Source: Dactylellina haptotyla (Eukaryota > Ascomycota > Orbiliomycetes > Orbiliales > Orbiliaceae). From it: DNA of 64,000 bases. Each line of letters starts with the position of its first letter. Position 1 is the first letter of the stretch. The position numbers were made by a program, and so were the translations under genes. Positions 46,131-59,100 of this stretch are shown here, one piece after another. The notes under the pieces were generated by a model that saw only the letters and a list, made by a program, of their open reading frames with translations, was not told the origin of the DNA and ran no database searches. The stretch covers positions 1,922,001 through 1,986,000 of the forward strand of contig CM062381.1 of NCBI GenBank assembly GCA_031310005.1, read 5' to 3'.

Positions 46131-49100
46131 GATACAACCGACACAAGACGCACTCGGACAGGACGCAGAGTGCATGCAGGTCGAAAGAACAGGCCGAGGA
46201 AGAGAGGAAGGAACGAGGACCAGAATGAGAATGAGCGCAGGTAGAGAAGAGAGAGAGAAGAAGGGCCAAATCCTCGGCTCCGTTGGTGGAGACTGGCCAG
46301 AAGATAAGTGAAGTGAATTGGAGCAAGCCAGCCGGCTGCCCAGCGCTAAACGGCGGGCTGCCATTTGGTGTGCGGAGGGGCTGACCCACTGGGGCGGTTC
46401 GAAACCTTGGCCAGACGCTCTGTGCGTGAGAAGCCAGCCCCGAGTGCCGGACAGGAAAGTCCTTGACGGGCGTGACGGGTATCGGACCCCGTCTCCTCAC
46501 GGGCCTCCCTCTCGAGCCCGCTGATTTGGGGACATCCGTATGGGGACATCCATTTGGGGCCATATCTGCATATCCGACACTCGCCTGGCCAGGAACAGGA
46601 AACTCGACGCCCAAAACGACTGCGGTTTCCTGGAGCGGGCCCTTCGTTTGGCATATATTTGTTTCCCCGTCTCGCGATCTCCAAACGAAACACCGCTCCG
46701 CACTCAAACCATCAGTCAGCAGGTTGTGATACTCTCTCGCGTTTCTCCTTTTTCCTATTCGAATCTTCCTCCTGATGAAACGAAACGCGCGGGCGCATTG
46801 ATCAAGCCCGCAATTATCGATTTGACAGATCGATCGAGATCCCGCCCGACTAGGAGACCTCTCCTATCGCAGTCGTGGAATCCCCGTGTTCGTTTCGGCT
46901 TCGCATTGATTCTTCCAAAGTCTTAGCCGCCCTTTAAGCCTTTCTTGTCCCGTCCGCCAGCGATGCAATGCGATGACGTTCGGAACTCGGTAAGCGCTCA
47001 AATATTCAGAGACTTGGGAGCCCGTGCGATCTCGAAGAATTCCGACGTTGGCCATCTCGGATCTCATCTTCCTCTTTGGGCTGGCTGTCCGAGTGTCTCA
47101 ACGCCCAAAAACGTGATTTGTAGATGCATCGATACGCACAGAATGGTTAACGGACACGGCACGGCGCAGCAAATGGTCGTTGGCACATAGGGCAATCACG
47201 GGAGACCAACGTGACATCTGCCTGGCCTGCTGCATGGCCCAGTTGGGTGGCTCGATTAATAATAGATTTCTGATATTCTTCACGGAACGGACGGATTCAA
47301 GATTGCGAGATCCAAAGTTCAAGATTTCACTTTTGACGAACAGTCTTTAGCGAGTTCGCCGGGTGTCCAACAATCACCTCCCGGTGGGTCTCCCCGGAAC
47401 GCTTCGAAGGAAGGTTCTATTTTAAGCGCTGAGGCTTGCTGTGATCTCGCAGCCAACCAATCGTTTGCCCAATGTAGCCATCGAAGCATGTCTTGCAACC
47501 CAGGAACCAAGATCCAACTTCGAAGGAGAGACACCGTCCATCATCCACAGCTTCTAGCAAGCCGACTGGGCGACGAACCTACACGATTGCACGTTGCCAG
47601 CCTGAAATTACAAATCTCCTAGAAACAAATCGACCCTATAATTCTCCAAAGCGAACCTCCTAAATTGAATTTCCCACACGCCGAGGTCCTGGTGCATGCG
47701 ATGACAGGGATTTGCCCAGGTGGCACTCTTAACGATTGCTATAATATTTAACTTTAAAATTTCGAATTCGCGATCTATTTCTCCTTAACCAGATAGAGTG
47801 CGAACCAAGCAATTGGATGCGACTCCTGTTTGCATCAAGCGGTGGAAGCCTTGCATGAAGGATCGGTTAATGCCAGGTCACAGAATTTTACAAAGGAAAA
47901 CAAATAAGGGTGAGGAATCATGCGCAATACAGATTGGTTAATACGACAATCGCCGTATCGAGATCTCAAGGGTAAATTGAGCTGAAGCAATGACTGTTCG
48001 GCTAGAGAGTTCGAATATTGGCTGTTGATAATCATAAAATTTTTTGGAGCAATCGTGCCATCCTCAGGTTGATATCAAATGATTGCGAGCTCAAAATGCG
48101 ACCACAGTCACCCCACCCTTGACCTTGGCTCGTTCAAGACGGGATAGACGCCCTCTCGAACGAACAAGCCGTCAATAATTTCGGCTGTTATAGGGTTCGT
48201 TAAACGGTTGGTGCTTTGTCCCTGAATATCTTGGGTGGATGTGGGTCCCAGATCTTGATTCTCTCTCCATCTTTCTTTGCAGCTTCGATAAAGCTCGCGC
48301 TAAGCCGAGGTGCTTGGTGTGATAAGCATCATTGAGGTTATTAGCGTTTCGAGCGATATCCTGAGATTGAGATTCGGACTCGTTCGTTTCTGATAGAGAG
48401 AAACCACCTCCATCTAATGATGGGGGGTCGCCGTGGTCTTATTTAGAGCTCACCGAGTTGCTCGATACGGTTTGTCGAAACATGGGTGCTCGCAGCCTCG
48501 CTACCTTAATGAAAGCATTCTAGCGTGGTGCACGGGGAAGGGAGCCTTCTGGCAATGATGTCAATAGTATCATATCCGGTGTGAAGATAGTATATGTGTG
48601 ACAGTCGGTGTGGTGGATTCCACTCTATGCCGTGCTGTGCTCTGCTATGTATGCTGTGTCAAGGTGCTATACATACCCGACTATACTCAGCGTGGTGGTG
48701 GTGTTTCTCCCCCGTGAAACGGAATACCGCTCCAAACATTTTTTGCACCAGATCACGTTTCGGCATTGTGCAAAACGACAAAAGCAGCATAAGGCCCGCT
48801 ACCGAGGCCGAAAAAACAGGAGAACAAATCATTTTGTCACGGAAAACGGCACCGATAATAGCATTTTCAGGAATTATTTGGCGAGCGAGAAACAAAACGT
48901 GGACACTCGTGAAAACGAACGATGGAGAGGCTGCAAGTTGCGTACACCACCCTCTTCCACAGACAATCACCGCACGAGTAATGACTTGCATATCCACAAT
49001 AAGCTGGGCGGAATAAACATCGGCTTTGTCCAGCCCGAGATTTTGAGAACAAAGAAGCACCTCATCCGGCCCGGCCTGTCGAGATGCAGAGCTGACGATA

Positions 49101-50623
49101 TTTCTATGGTCCAGTCCCCCAGCCGTTCACCATCGAGACCGTGGCGTTGATGGGTGTGATGGGCACCCGCAGGATGGTGGAGCCTTTGTTTAGCTCCCCG
49201 CTGATAAAACACCAATGGAAACAGCAGGAAACTCGAGCTGTCTCTGACGGAAGGTCTACCCCTGCTGGCACACCGATCTCTCTTCAGGGAATAGCTGGCT
49301 GTTAGCCCCTCCCCGCGATCCATGTTGCTACCCCTGCATCAGCCAATGGGGAGCTGAAGTGGCCCCAAGACCATGTCATAGCCCTGTCAAGCGCTTAAAC
49401 GTGCACTACCACTGGCAGAGCCATTCTGCAAGCCATCCAGAGAATATAACTAATATCCCATTTCTCCACCTACTTTTATGCCCGCCGCCTCTTCTCTCTT
49501 TTTCCTGCTCAACACGACGCTGCGCTTCGAGACAGACCGGTTCTCTCTTTCTTTCTTTTAGCCAATTCCTTTCGTAGTCTTGTCTGGGACGGACAGATCG
49601 GGTAGAAGAGCTTGCTCTCCCTGATATTCGACAATTTCATTCTTTTTCAACAAATCGACAATTTTTCCCCCCAGCACACCATTTTCTTTCCGATCTTATT
49701 TTTATCGCCACCACTTTCTTTTAAACTTTCCTTTCACAGTTCCGTTTTCTCCTACCGACGTGCATTTGCATACGCATCCTAAGTGTTCCTTGCTTCTTCA
49801 AAGGCAATTTTTGTGGCGTACCTTGGTATCTCGTCGCTAGTCTAAAGGTTAGTCTATTCAGTTCATTTCAGCATGTTCTCTCCCACCAATTGGCGCCGGG
49901 TGGTTGGAATTGGGCAATCGCAAGATTCAAGACCTTGCCCATGCTCCCCCCCAAATGGGACTAACGTCGGCGGCTGGTCGAGGTCACGATAGACCAGTCC
50001 CCACCTCGTGCGCCCATTCCTCCAAATTATCACTCTGCATAGTCCGTACCTATTCGCTTAATGGGCGATTGCTTGCAGAGTGCGAGCGAATTCCGGGCGA
50101 CTAGGATGGGCATCTCCCGTTCCTTTTTCTGCACCTTTTATTTTTGGGAGCATTCACATATAACCGTCCAACCTGCCCGGAAAGTTATTTCCTTCGTTTG
50201 TTGTTTCTGTTCCTTGTGACATGCTTTCCCATCACCGTGGTCTCGTTGAAGTTGAACACGAGTGACTTTACCCTACACATCTCTGTTTAGCCGCACTTGC
50301 CTCCTCATCCTTAAAACTCACCCACGCCCCTTGCCCTACCAACAATCATTTCCTTGTTTCCGATCTGGTTCTCTAAACTATCTTTTTGTTGGATTCAGGA
50401 ATTCAATATTCGTCCGGAACGATTATAATAGAAAGCCGTCATATATCGAGTCAATCGTCGCCACAGTCAACACATATCAGCGACAGATTCTCTCGATCTA
50501 GAAAGCATATTCACGACTTCAAGTGCGTAGTCACCGCGCGCTCACCGTAATTAAGAAGGAAATCAAACGAAAACCCTACAAAAAAGAGAATCTTTATCCT
50601 TTGATAAGGAACAGACAGACAAA

Positions 50624-51182
50624 ATGGGCAAGCTCATCAAGAACCATCTCGCTCGATTGATTGTCATGACCGCTGCTGCTTGTAAGTAACCTCGGCTTCG
50701 CCCGATTCAAAATCCCAAGCTAATCGACAATAGATCAAATAGCTGCCGGTGTCCATGGATATTTCTGGCCAAAAATCTTCTGGGATATGTGGACCAAGTC
50801 GCTAAACCCATTGGTTACACCTGTCCCGATATTGCAGACTCTCAATGTCCTCGCGGGTCTCTTCATGCTTGCATGGGAGTATCCATTCCCACTGCTCATC
50901 CCAGGAACCGCTTTCCACAGAAGCATCGTCGCTCGTCTCGTTGCTCTACCAATTGTAACTCTCATTGCCGTGCTATTATATCAAGGAACCAATCCCGCTT
51001 TATACTACATAGTTGGCGGCGGCGTTTATTTCTGGGCCTTTACTGAGGGAGAGGTATGTTTTTATCTTTTTATAATATATCTAAAAGGTGTTCAACGACG
51101 CTAACTGGGACATCTTCAGATCGTCTGCATGCCATGGAAAGTCCCAACAAGAGGGAAGAATCAAGGAGGCAGCAATGCATAA
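50624..51182 (+). CDS. Small four-helix membrane protein, DUF7727 family
   Basis: Exons 50624-50681, 50734-51053 and 51120-51182 encode 146 residues. The N terminus GKLIKNHLARLIVMTAAAYQ, the segment GYFWPKIFWDMWTK, and LLYQGTNPALYYIVGG with YFWAFTEGE are features I recall from a widespread, uncharacterised fungal family. Four hydrophobic segments are visible (about 11-30, 52-70, 85-102 and 108-124), so it is an integral membrane protein with a short, basic C-terminal tail. No catalytic motif is evident and no function is known to me. Introns are 52 and 66 nt. The ATG lies in a good context (ACAAAATGG) after a long CT-rich leader. Confidence 0.85.
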
Positions 51183-52717
51183 GCTCTCGAGTCTCGGAAC
51201 TCCCTTCTTTCGATTCTAACTCTCGCTGAACTTATATTTTTGGGATCTTTTTATTTATTTATTATAACGGCGTACCTGGAGACCGGCGGTTTCTAAAATT
51301 TCTTGGGTAGCGATAAACTTTACAACATGACGAATTTCCTCGACTCTTCTCTCGCAGCATTCATCGATTTCCTATATTCTGGGTGCGGCATTTGATTCCG
51401 GCGATAAGGGTCTGGTGGGCTAGACTGAGGGAATGGTCTAGTGTTTCCAGACAGCATCATTCGGATGGTTCTTCCAAGTTTCCTTTGCACGATACCATTT
51501 TTGAGATCTTTTTTCCCTTGTTTTTCTTCATCTCTTCTGCTTGGATATTGTTTCCTTTACTAGTTTTGAAGAGGATATTTGGAGCATGTTTTTTTTTGTA
51601 CAGCATCGCCTCCTCTTACCTCTCTCATACTTAGTATACCATCTTTCCCTTCTTTTTTTGATGTTTAGCGATCATTTTGCTTTGGTACCCTTTTTACACG
51701 GCTTGCATAAGCCACATCAGATTTTTATCTGAACACTCATGTGTATAATTCACCTTCCCTCTCGCACTCACCGGCCAATCATACCGGTTGACAAGAATAC
51801 TAAAATAAAAACCGGCGGTTACCAAAGGATCTTAGGGTTCGAGGCAATCACCTATTCTACAATGAAATAAAGAAACCAGTAAATCATCTATCTGAACCAA
51901 AATTTAAAATAATGATCTATTTTTTCCACATTCGTAACATATATAGCCCCTGTGGGGACCACAGGCAACTTCCTAATCGTAGGCATGATAGGCTAGCGCC
52001 ATGGGTGTCAGTAATCTTTACCCAAGAATTTGTCAAGATAGAGAAGCAGGTACTCGCGCCCTGGAAGTCTCGCGACGTAACAGGGACCGTTTCAGGGCAA
52101 TTCGCAGTGGGGATACGGGTCCTTTTGTCACACTGACTTGGCGGGCTTACGCTATCGGGACGAGGCTGTGAAAATGGAGCCTACAAGCCGATGAGACTTT
52201 GTTTGCAACGTTTCGAGGCCCGAAACCTGCCCGTCGCAGGCTCGGATCGGTAGGCGGCAGGCACACGGCTGTTATTGGCTGCTCTGGATGGGATCATGAT
52301 AGTCCGATTGTGGTCCGATTGCTGCGGTGGGCGGAAACGTGTTGCGGTTGTCGTTGTCAGGCCCGCTACCTCGGCCAGCCGCAACGCACGAACACGACGG
52401 GAACGCAACCGACAACACACCAACACTTCAATTCAACACCTCAACGCATCAGCCGTTCTTCCACCGGCATCGATCGCCTTCGATTTCATCATTGTGCTCC
52501 CTCCACGCCCAACCGCCGCCTCCTCCTCCTCCTCCATCGTCTTCCCCTCTGTCCGCCTGCGCTCACAGGTATTTGGACGTCTCCTCTCGATACCTCCCGT
52601 CTTCCTTACTTACGGAACTGCACAGTTAGGCTAGTTGCCGCCTCGATCCCCCAATCCAGCTCCCCAGCGCCTCCCAATCAAGCGAATCTAATCGATATCG
52701 CCAAAAAAGCAAGGACC
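51183..52717 (+). other. DUF7727-DSK2 intergenic region
   Basis: It holds the 3' UTR of the upstream gene and the DSK2 promoter and leader. A short perfect palindrome, CCTGTGG-GGA-CCACAGG, lies at 51949-51965. From 52199 to the DSK2 ATG the DSK2 frame is open, but its composition (Arg, Pro, Leu-rich) looks like translated leader rather than protein. Confidence 0.5.
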
Positions 52718-54550
52718 ATGTCCTCGTCGGAAACACCCTCCAAAGATGCCCCGCCTCCCTATCCATCAGATTCCGCTGATTCCTCAAGTGCGGATAAGGC
52801 ACAGGATGCCGATGACGAGACCATCTCCTTCACTGTCAAATCTATCGCCGACACCAAGATCCCCATGACCATCAACCCCTTCATCTCCGTTGCGGACCTA
52901 AAACAGAAACTCGCCGAGCCCTCGTCAATACCTGCTGACCGCCAGAGACTGATCTACTCCGGCCGTGTGTTGAAGGATGACCAAACAGTTGCAAGTTATA
53001 AAATTCAGAATGGACACACCGTCCATCTCGTAAAGGGAGCCGCCAGCACTGCTTCTGCAGCGAGGGGTTCCGTCGGCGGAAGCAGCGCATCAACAAGTGC
53101 CGCCGGGGCCGCAGGAGGGAGCTCAAGCGGTGGCGCACCAACACCGCAGCTACCTAGCATGGCTGCAGGCACTGGCATGAATCCTCTCTCCAGACTTACA
53201 AACCATATACCGTTACCATCCGCCGACATGTTTGGTCCTGACGGTGGGGTGAGTACCCCTCTATAACCCTTTTGGCGTTTAAAAAAAAAACAGCTCGGCA
53301 AAGGGTTTTCTCTGCTACAGCCTATAAATTACCCCCAAAGATCTACTTTATGCTAACTGAAATGACTGAGCGATAGATGGGACCCCCACCGGATCCAGAA
53401 GTACGTACCAATACCCTCCTCACGGGTTACATGTAGCGCCATGCAGCAGGTCTACGGCACAGCATATTGCGAGATCCAATCAGAATATCACGCTAACAGT
53501 CCGCGTTTCTTTGTCTCTTCCTAGCAAGTACTCGGCATGATGGAATCACCTGAAGTCCGCGCTTCGATGAACGCCCTCCTGCAGAACCCTGCTCTCCTCG
53601 ATTCGTTAATACAATCAAACCCTATGCTTCAGGCAATGGGTCCTGAAGCACGGCGCATGATGCAATCCGAAGAGTTCAGACGTATGATGACTGACCCTGG
53701 GATTTTCAGACAAATGACGCAAATGCAGCGGGCGATGGGCGTAGGTCCCTTTGGCCGGGGAATGTTTGGAGGTGCCGGCGGCGCGGGTGGTGCTGGCGCT
53801 TTCCCAGCTCCTGGAGTAACAGACCAGACACCTGCTGACCAACAACAGCAAGGTCAGAACGAACAAGCCGCAGGCAATGCTGGTGGTGCTGCCGGACAGA
53901 ATCCTGGAATGCCTATGAATCCATTTGCCGCTTTGTTCAATCCACTTGGAGGTGCAAATCCAATGGGGACGCCACCTGCCGCTGGTGCTGGCGGAGCTGC
54001 TGGGAACCCACCGCTCAACCCCTTCATGTTTCTGAACCCAGCTTTGTTTGGGGGCGCGCAACCACCAGCTCCAGGTCAGACTCAGACGCCTAGTGGTGGC
54101 AATCAAGCTACTACCGGCGGTGTAGGAACACCAGGAGGACAGCAGCAGCAGAACCCCTTCAACCCATTTATGCCGCCGGGCTTAGACCTAAATCAACTGC
54201 AGAACATGATGCAGGTCTTGGGCATGGCGCCCGGCGGCGCTGGGGGCGCATTTGGAGCTCCAGCAGCAGCACCTGATAACCGGCCGCCAGAAGAAATATA
54301 TGCAGATCAATTACGACAGGTGAGAGTTGATGACCTTTTAAAGTTTTCCCGTGCCCTCTCCTCCCAGCCCTGTTCATTTCAAGTCCGGGTGAATAGGCAC
54401 AATACAAAGAAAAGGAGCTAATATGTGTATCTCTGGAATCGCTAGTTGAACGATATGGGCTTCTTTGATTTCGACAGGAATGTTACAGCCCTCCGAAGGA
54501 GCGGCGGAAGTGTCCAGGGCGCCGTAGAGTACTTGTTATCGAATCTATAG
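52718..54550 (+). CDS. DSK2: Ubiquilin Dsk2, UBL-UBA shuttle receptor
   Basis: Exons 52718-53248, 53377-53400, 53525-54319 and 54446-54550 encode 484 residues; all junctions are phase 0. The UBL domain (about 35-106) reads ISFTVKSIADTKIPMTI to HTVHLVKGA. STI1-type repeats follow, including ESPEVRASMNALLQNPALL and MMQSEEFRRMMTDP. A Gly/Pro/Gln-rich linker leads to the UBA domain at 450-484, starting LNDMGFFDFDRNV. Dsk2 binds the proteasome through UBL and polyubiquitin through UBA, delivering substrates to the proteasome and to ERAD. Exon 2 is a 24-nt microexon encoding MGPPPDPE. Introns (128, 124 and 126 nt) are longer than the window's norm and nearly equal in size. The start ATG has context ACCATGT and matches the family's Ser-rich beginning. 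Confidence 0.94.
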
Positions 54551-56102
54551 TATTTTTATTTGTCGCAAGCAGAGATGGAAGCAGGTGGATGAAATAGCAT
54601 GGCCCATATTTGAGCTCTCCCTCAGTCCTTAGATAGCATTTGCACTTATAACCAAACCTTTTTTTTCTCTTACTTTCTCGTAGCGCTATGGCTCTGTTCT
54701 TTTTTGCTCTCTCCTCGATCTTCGTTACCTAAGAGCGAAGAAATATTAAAAAATATAAAAAAACATAAAACCTATCCCAATATGTGCAATAATTGCTGTT
54801 GTTCCAAATTAACACCAAGAAATTTCTTTCGCGTGTCAATCTTTACTGGTAGCTTGGTAGCTAGTGTTGAATTGAACCAATTAGTAGTTCAACAATAAGG
54901 TATCGAATGCGGGTAGAGAAACATTCAAATTCTATTTCGGCATGAGGTTTACTGTTCACTGTGAACCCACGAGAAAGGAATTCTTCGGTATATGCTATGT
55001 TTTGCAAAAGTAGAACGAACCAACCACCCAAATATGGCCAATTCATCATCTTTCGATATATCATTGCCCTAATTTCATGTCTACCAATCACATATTATTA
55101 CATTAATTTGTGCCCTCCGCAGTTTCATGCCGGAAAAAAAACCGGAAAAGAACAAAAAGCACGATTAAGCTAGAGGTAGAAAGGCAGAAAGAGAAAAGCA
55201 GCTGCACACAGCTCAAAGCAAATCGACGGAAGACACTCTAAGTTAGCCCTCTGGAAGAAAGAAAAGACGGAGAAAGAGCGTAATAAGAAACAAACGTAAT
55301 AAGGTATAGAAACCCATTGGTCTATAATGGAATCCAGGTCTAGGCGGTAGGGGAAAAGGAAGAGAAAAGCTTTGCAGACAAAGAAAAGCGGGAAGTGAAT
55401 TGAGCACACTTCTCGTACTCCCGACATGGACAGGGACTGAAACAAAAGATTCAAAACCAGAAGTTGTTCAGATGATATAAACTTGTAAGGAATCTTAGAA
55501 AGAACGAACGAATGATGATAAAGTAAGAAATAAGAGGAAAAACAGGAATCGCGAGAGGGAAATTTCCTGCAAGAATATATACAAAAGAATTGAATAGGAA
55601 GTGGATGTGGGTATTGTAAGTCGTTCTGTTTAAACGCAAGTATGAAAACGACGGCTAGGATGGGCCCTCCATCCTTAATCGTGGTAACGCCTGTTGAACT
55701 CCTTGGTATAGTGCCCCGTATTGAAACTAAACAAGAAAAGAGAAGTATTGTATAGCAAAAGTAGCAAGATTAATGAATGCGAGCTAGTCAAAAATCGCTG
55801 CGATATCCAGATGTAGGAAAGTAAGCTCAAAAGTCATTTGGTGGTAGATATTGGTCTTGATAATTCGAATGCATTCTTGTCACCATGCGAGCTTTCGCTT
55901 TAATATATATTTCAGGTTTCGAGGTGTGAAAATTACGCTTGAAGCGCAAGAGGGTGGCGGAGATTAAAAACCCGAACGCCAGTATTTTCGGATAAGACAT
56001 CTGTTAAAAGATGATGAATCCACAGAACTTTTGTAGAACAACCACCAGGAGCAGTCGAGTAGGAGTCGTTAGTGCACCCTGCACCGGGGTGTCTATCCGA
56101 TA
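54551..56102. other. Convergent intergenic region, DSK2 / coiled-coil gene
   Basis: AT-rich, with converging 3' ends. I see nothing gene-like. Confidence 0.6.
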
Positions 56103-59100
56103 TTACTCGGCCAGAACCTCCGCCAAAGCATCTTCATCAACAGGAGTTGCAAGGACAACAGGTGTCGACTTTCTCGGTACCAAGCTAGCTGGCGGCTTAA
56201 TAGCCTTCTTCGAAGGAGAGGATGAGATCTTCTTGATGGAACTAGCTGCGGACTTGGTGACGTCATCTCCACCATTTTCACTGACGGTGGTTATACTGCT
56301 GTCGTCTGTAACCTCAACGTGGCGGGCAAGGCTAGATGTTGCGGATTCGTGATTGGGCGTCTTTGCTCCAGCGCCAAACTTATTCCAGAACCAAGAGCCA
56401 ACCCCGCGCTGTGGTTTAGGGGCAGCTGGTGCTCTCGGCGAGTGTCCACCGACGGAAGAAAGAAGCAGACGGTTGTAGGTTGATGAACTATATCTAGCGG
56501 GTGAGTTCTGAGCGGTTACCGGTGTCATAATCGCCTGCAAAGAGCTGAAGGCATTAGTGGATGACGATATGGACATCGGCGCCCTTTCTCCCTTTGGTGT
56601 CATAAATATATCAATTGGTGCAGTTTCAGGAGCTAGAAGAGACTCGTGAGAACTAGATCGAACAAGCTTCCTTCCCGGTATCGTAGTGGCAAGAAATGGA
56701 GATGGCGTGCTAAGCTCAAACACATCTGGAATGTCGGATGATTCGCCCTCTTCCTCGTTCTGGGGACTCGTATCAGCCCGGAATTGAGGCGAGTCTTCAG
56801 AAACAAGCGGCTCGATCTCCTCAGTTGGTGAGGAATCGCCCGCAGACTCAATTGGGACATGACTATCCGGGAATTCTTCTTCGTTTAGTGTACCGAAAGC
56901 CGGAGGGTTAAAGCTGGAATGGTTTCGACCATGGCCTCGCCTTTTTTCCACCGCGATTGGGCTGATTGGCATTCCAGGTCCGATCGACCCGGCACTAGTA
57001 GGTCTTGAGTCGTCGATAGTGAAGCTACGGTCGAATATTGATGAGTCTCGGTATGTCGAAGGCGCAGTTTCAGACATGATGGTATTTGGGACGGAGGAAG
57101 TGCGTGCATGGCCACTATACGCAGTCGATTGAACGGACGAGCGTTTCGAGGTAGGAGTGGCTTGCTCAAAAGCCGTCCAGACAGGAGGAGGCATAGGACT
57201 CGACGGAGCAGAGTTTTTAGAGCCCTTAGATCGCCTCTTGACCTTGCGAACACTCCCTCCTTTTTCCTTTGGTGTGAGCACATGATGGTGGTGATGAACA
57301 TGCAGTTCCTGCGATAGTTTTTTGTATCCATCGAATTCATACGAGAGGGGTGACCGTCCGAGTTCAGCAACTTCCGGCCGCTGGGTCAGCAAAACCTGTT
57401 CCCTGAGAGCCCCAATCTCATCTTGAGCGACCATTAACATTTGCCGCAACTCGGCGGTTCCAGCTTGTAATTGCTGGTTATCTTGGAGAATTTCTTTCAT
57501 AAAGTTTGATATGGCGGCCCCTTCCATTTTGGACGCTGGGAAGTGAAGTTCTCTAATGGATTTCCTCGATGATATCTTGCTGGCGATCTTCTGGGTCTTG
57601 ACCTTCTCTTGCATGTATTCCGTTTCCAATTTATTATATTCGACTTGGAGGTCAGCGACCTGCTTTTCGGCCTTCTGCCATCGTGCGGCAGCATTGCGTT
57701 CGTCTTCAAGGGTGAGTGAGAGGTTCCTCCTCAAATCGTCTTGCTCGGTTTCCAGCACGCTGAGCTGCGCTTCGAGGATTTCAGCGCGAGCAGCCCTGGC
57801 GCTAACACGGTCGAGTTCGGCCCTCGTATCATCGAGGTCTGCGTTCAGTTCTCTGACTTTGGTATCCGCAGATGCGACCGATTCATTCAAAGTCTCAAGT
57901 GTCTACAGAAGGGTTTAGCACAACACATTCTGCGGGGTCAGTCTTGATGCACTGTTCTTCTTTGCTCCTGCACAACGACATCACATCACACTAGCAGGAT
58001 GCGCGAGAGGTTGGGGAAACGAAGAAAGACTCACGTTTAAAAGATCCCGGTTCTTATCTATCGACAGGGTATTCTGGACTTCCAAGTGTTTATTCTGTTC
58101 TTCGAGTCTATTGATTTTTGAAGCCATCTCGGACCGAATCTTTTCGGCTTCATCAGCTTGGCGTAGGAGAGCCTGGAAAATTGGAGAGAGCATGGTTAGT
58201 CCCGCCGGTCCTCTTAAATTTGGGTCTCGTAGGCGCATCTTGACGAGCTCATCTCATCGCGAAGTACAGAACCAGAAGCTCTCGCTCGCTCTCTCCTTCT
58301 CGATTCGATATCAGATACTGAATAAAAACAAAAAAACAAAAAACAAAAAACAAATCAAGAAAATTTTTGACAAAAGGGTAGAAGGAGTTTCTGTCTTTAC
58401 TGATTAGAAGGCTAATGGGTACCCCGCGGCCACTCCCCATCCATGGCAGCAGAATAATAACTGCAATTTCAAGGCCGTTTTGATGGTTGTTTATACCAGA
58501 AAGGTAAACAACAAAAGAGAGGGAGACGGCAAAATTAGCTTGAAAAGTGATGGGCTTTTCGGAAGGTGTGTTGAACAAGTAACGGCCGAGGAACGAAATT
58601 AATATTAAAGGGCGGGCCGTAACCCCATCTTGTGTAGGAGGAAGAGGTTTGGAGTATTCGAGGCGGTGAAGGGGAGGGAAAGGGTAAGAAAGGGGAACGA
58701 CGTCAGATGAAATTTCCCAGGCTCGCCAATCCGCACCAGGTTTAAATTTTGTGTGCGGAAGTTTGGTTAGTCTTCATTTGACGGCCGCTGGCGATATTCA
58801 GGAACCAGGTCAAATCGACAACAGCTCTATGTGGAATAGCGTGCTTGATTCAATCAGTCCCCGGTGCAGAAGGGTAGATGATAACAGCGAGATATGTGAT
58901 GGGACGAAGCGACGTGCATGCAGACACTCTCAGACATGCAGCTTCCTTCGTGCTTCTCTCATCAGAATATCCCATTCAACCGGTCCAACTGTCGCCTCGT
59001 GGGAACGAACCAACAAATTGGACAAACAAAACAAAACAACAAAAGTTGCTCCGGGCGGTGATAGTGATTGTGGTATTCGAGCTGTGGGCGTAGCAAGCGA

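Larger units (their letters stand above)
45451..50623. other. 5.2-kb divergent region, noxA / DUF7727 gene
   Basis: It presumably holds the noxA promoter on the left and a long pyrimidine-rich leader of the DUF7727 gene on the right (about 49480-50620, possibly with leader introns). Microsatellites lie at 46027-46049 and 46101-46130. A TATATAA box on the minus strand is at 45485-45491. Overlapping open frames around 46000-46700 and 48600-49150 are low complexity or conflicting and are not called. Confidence 0.5.

Noticed and set aside
46021-46311. Low-complexity frames rich in Thr-Asp or Val runs
   Set aside because: They are translations of the GTG and GACACA microsatellites.
46390-46410. 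GGTTCGAAACC, resembling a tRNA B box
   Set aside because: No A box, acceptor stem or cloverleaf could be built around it.
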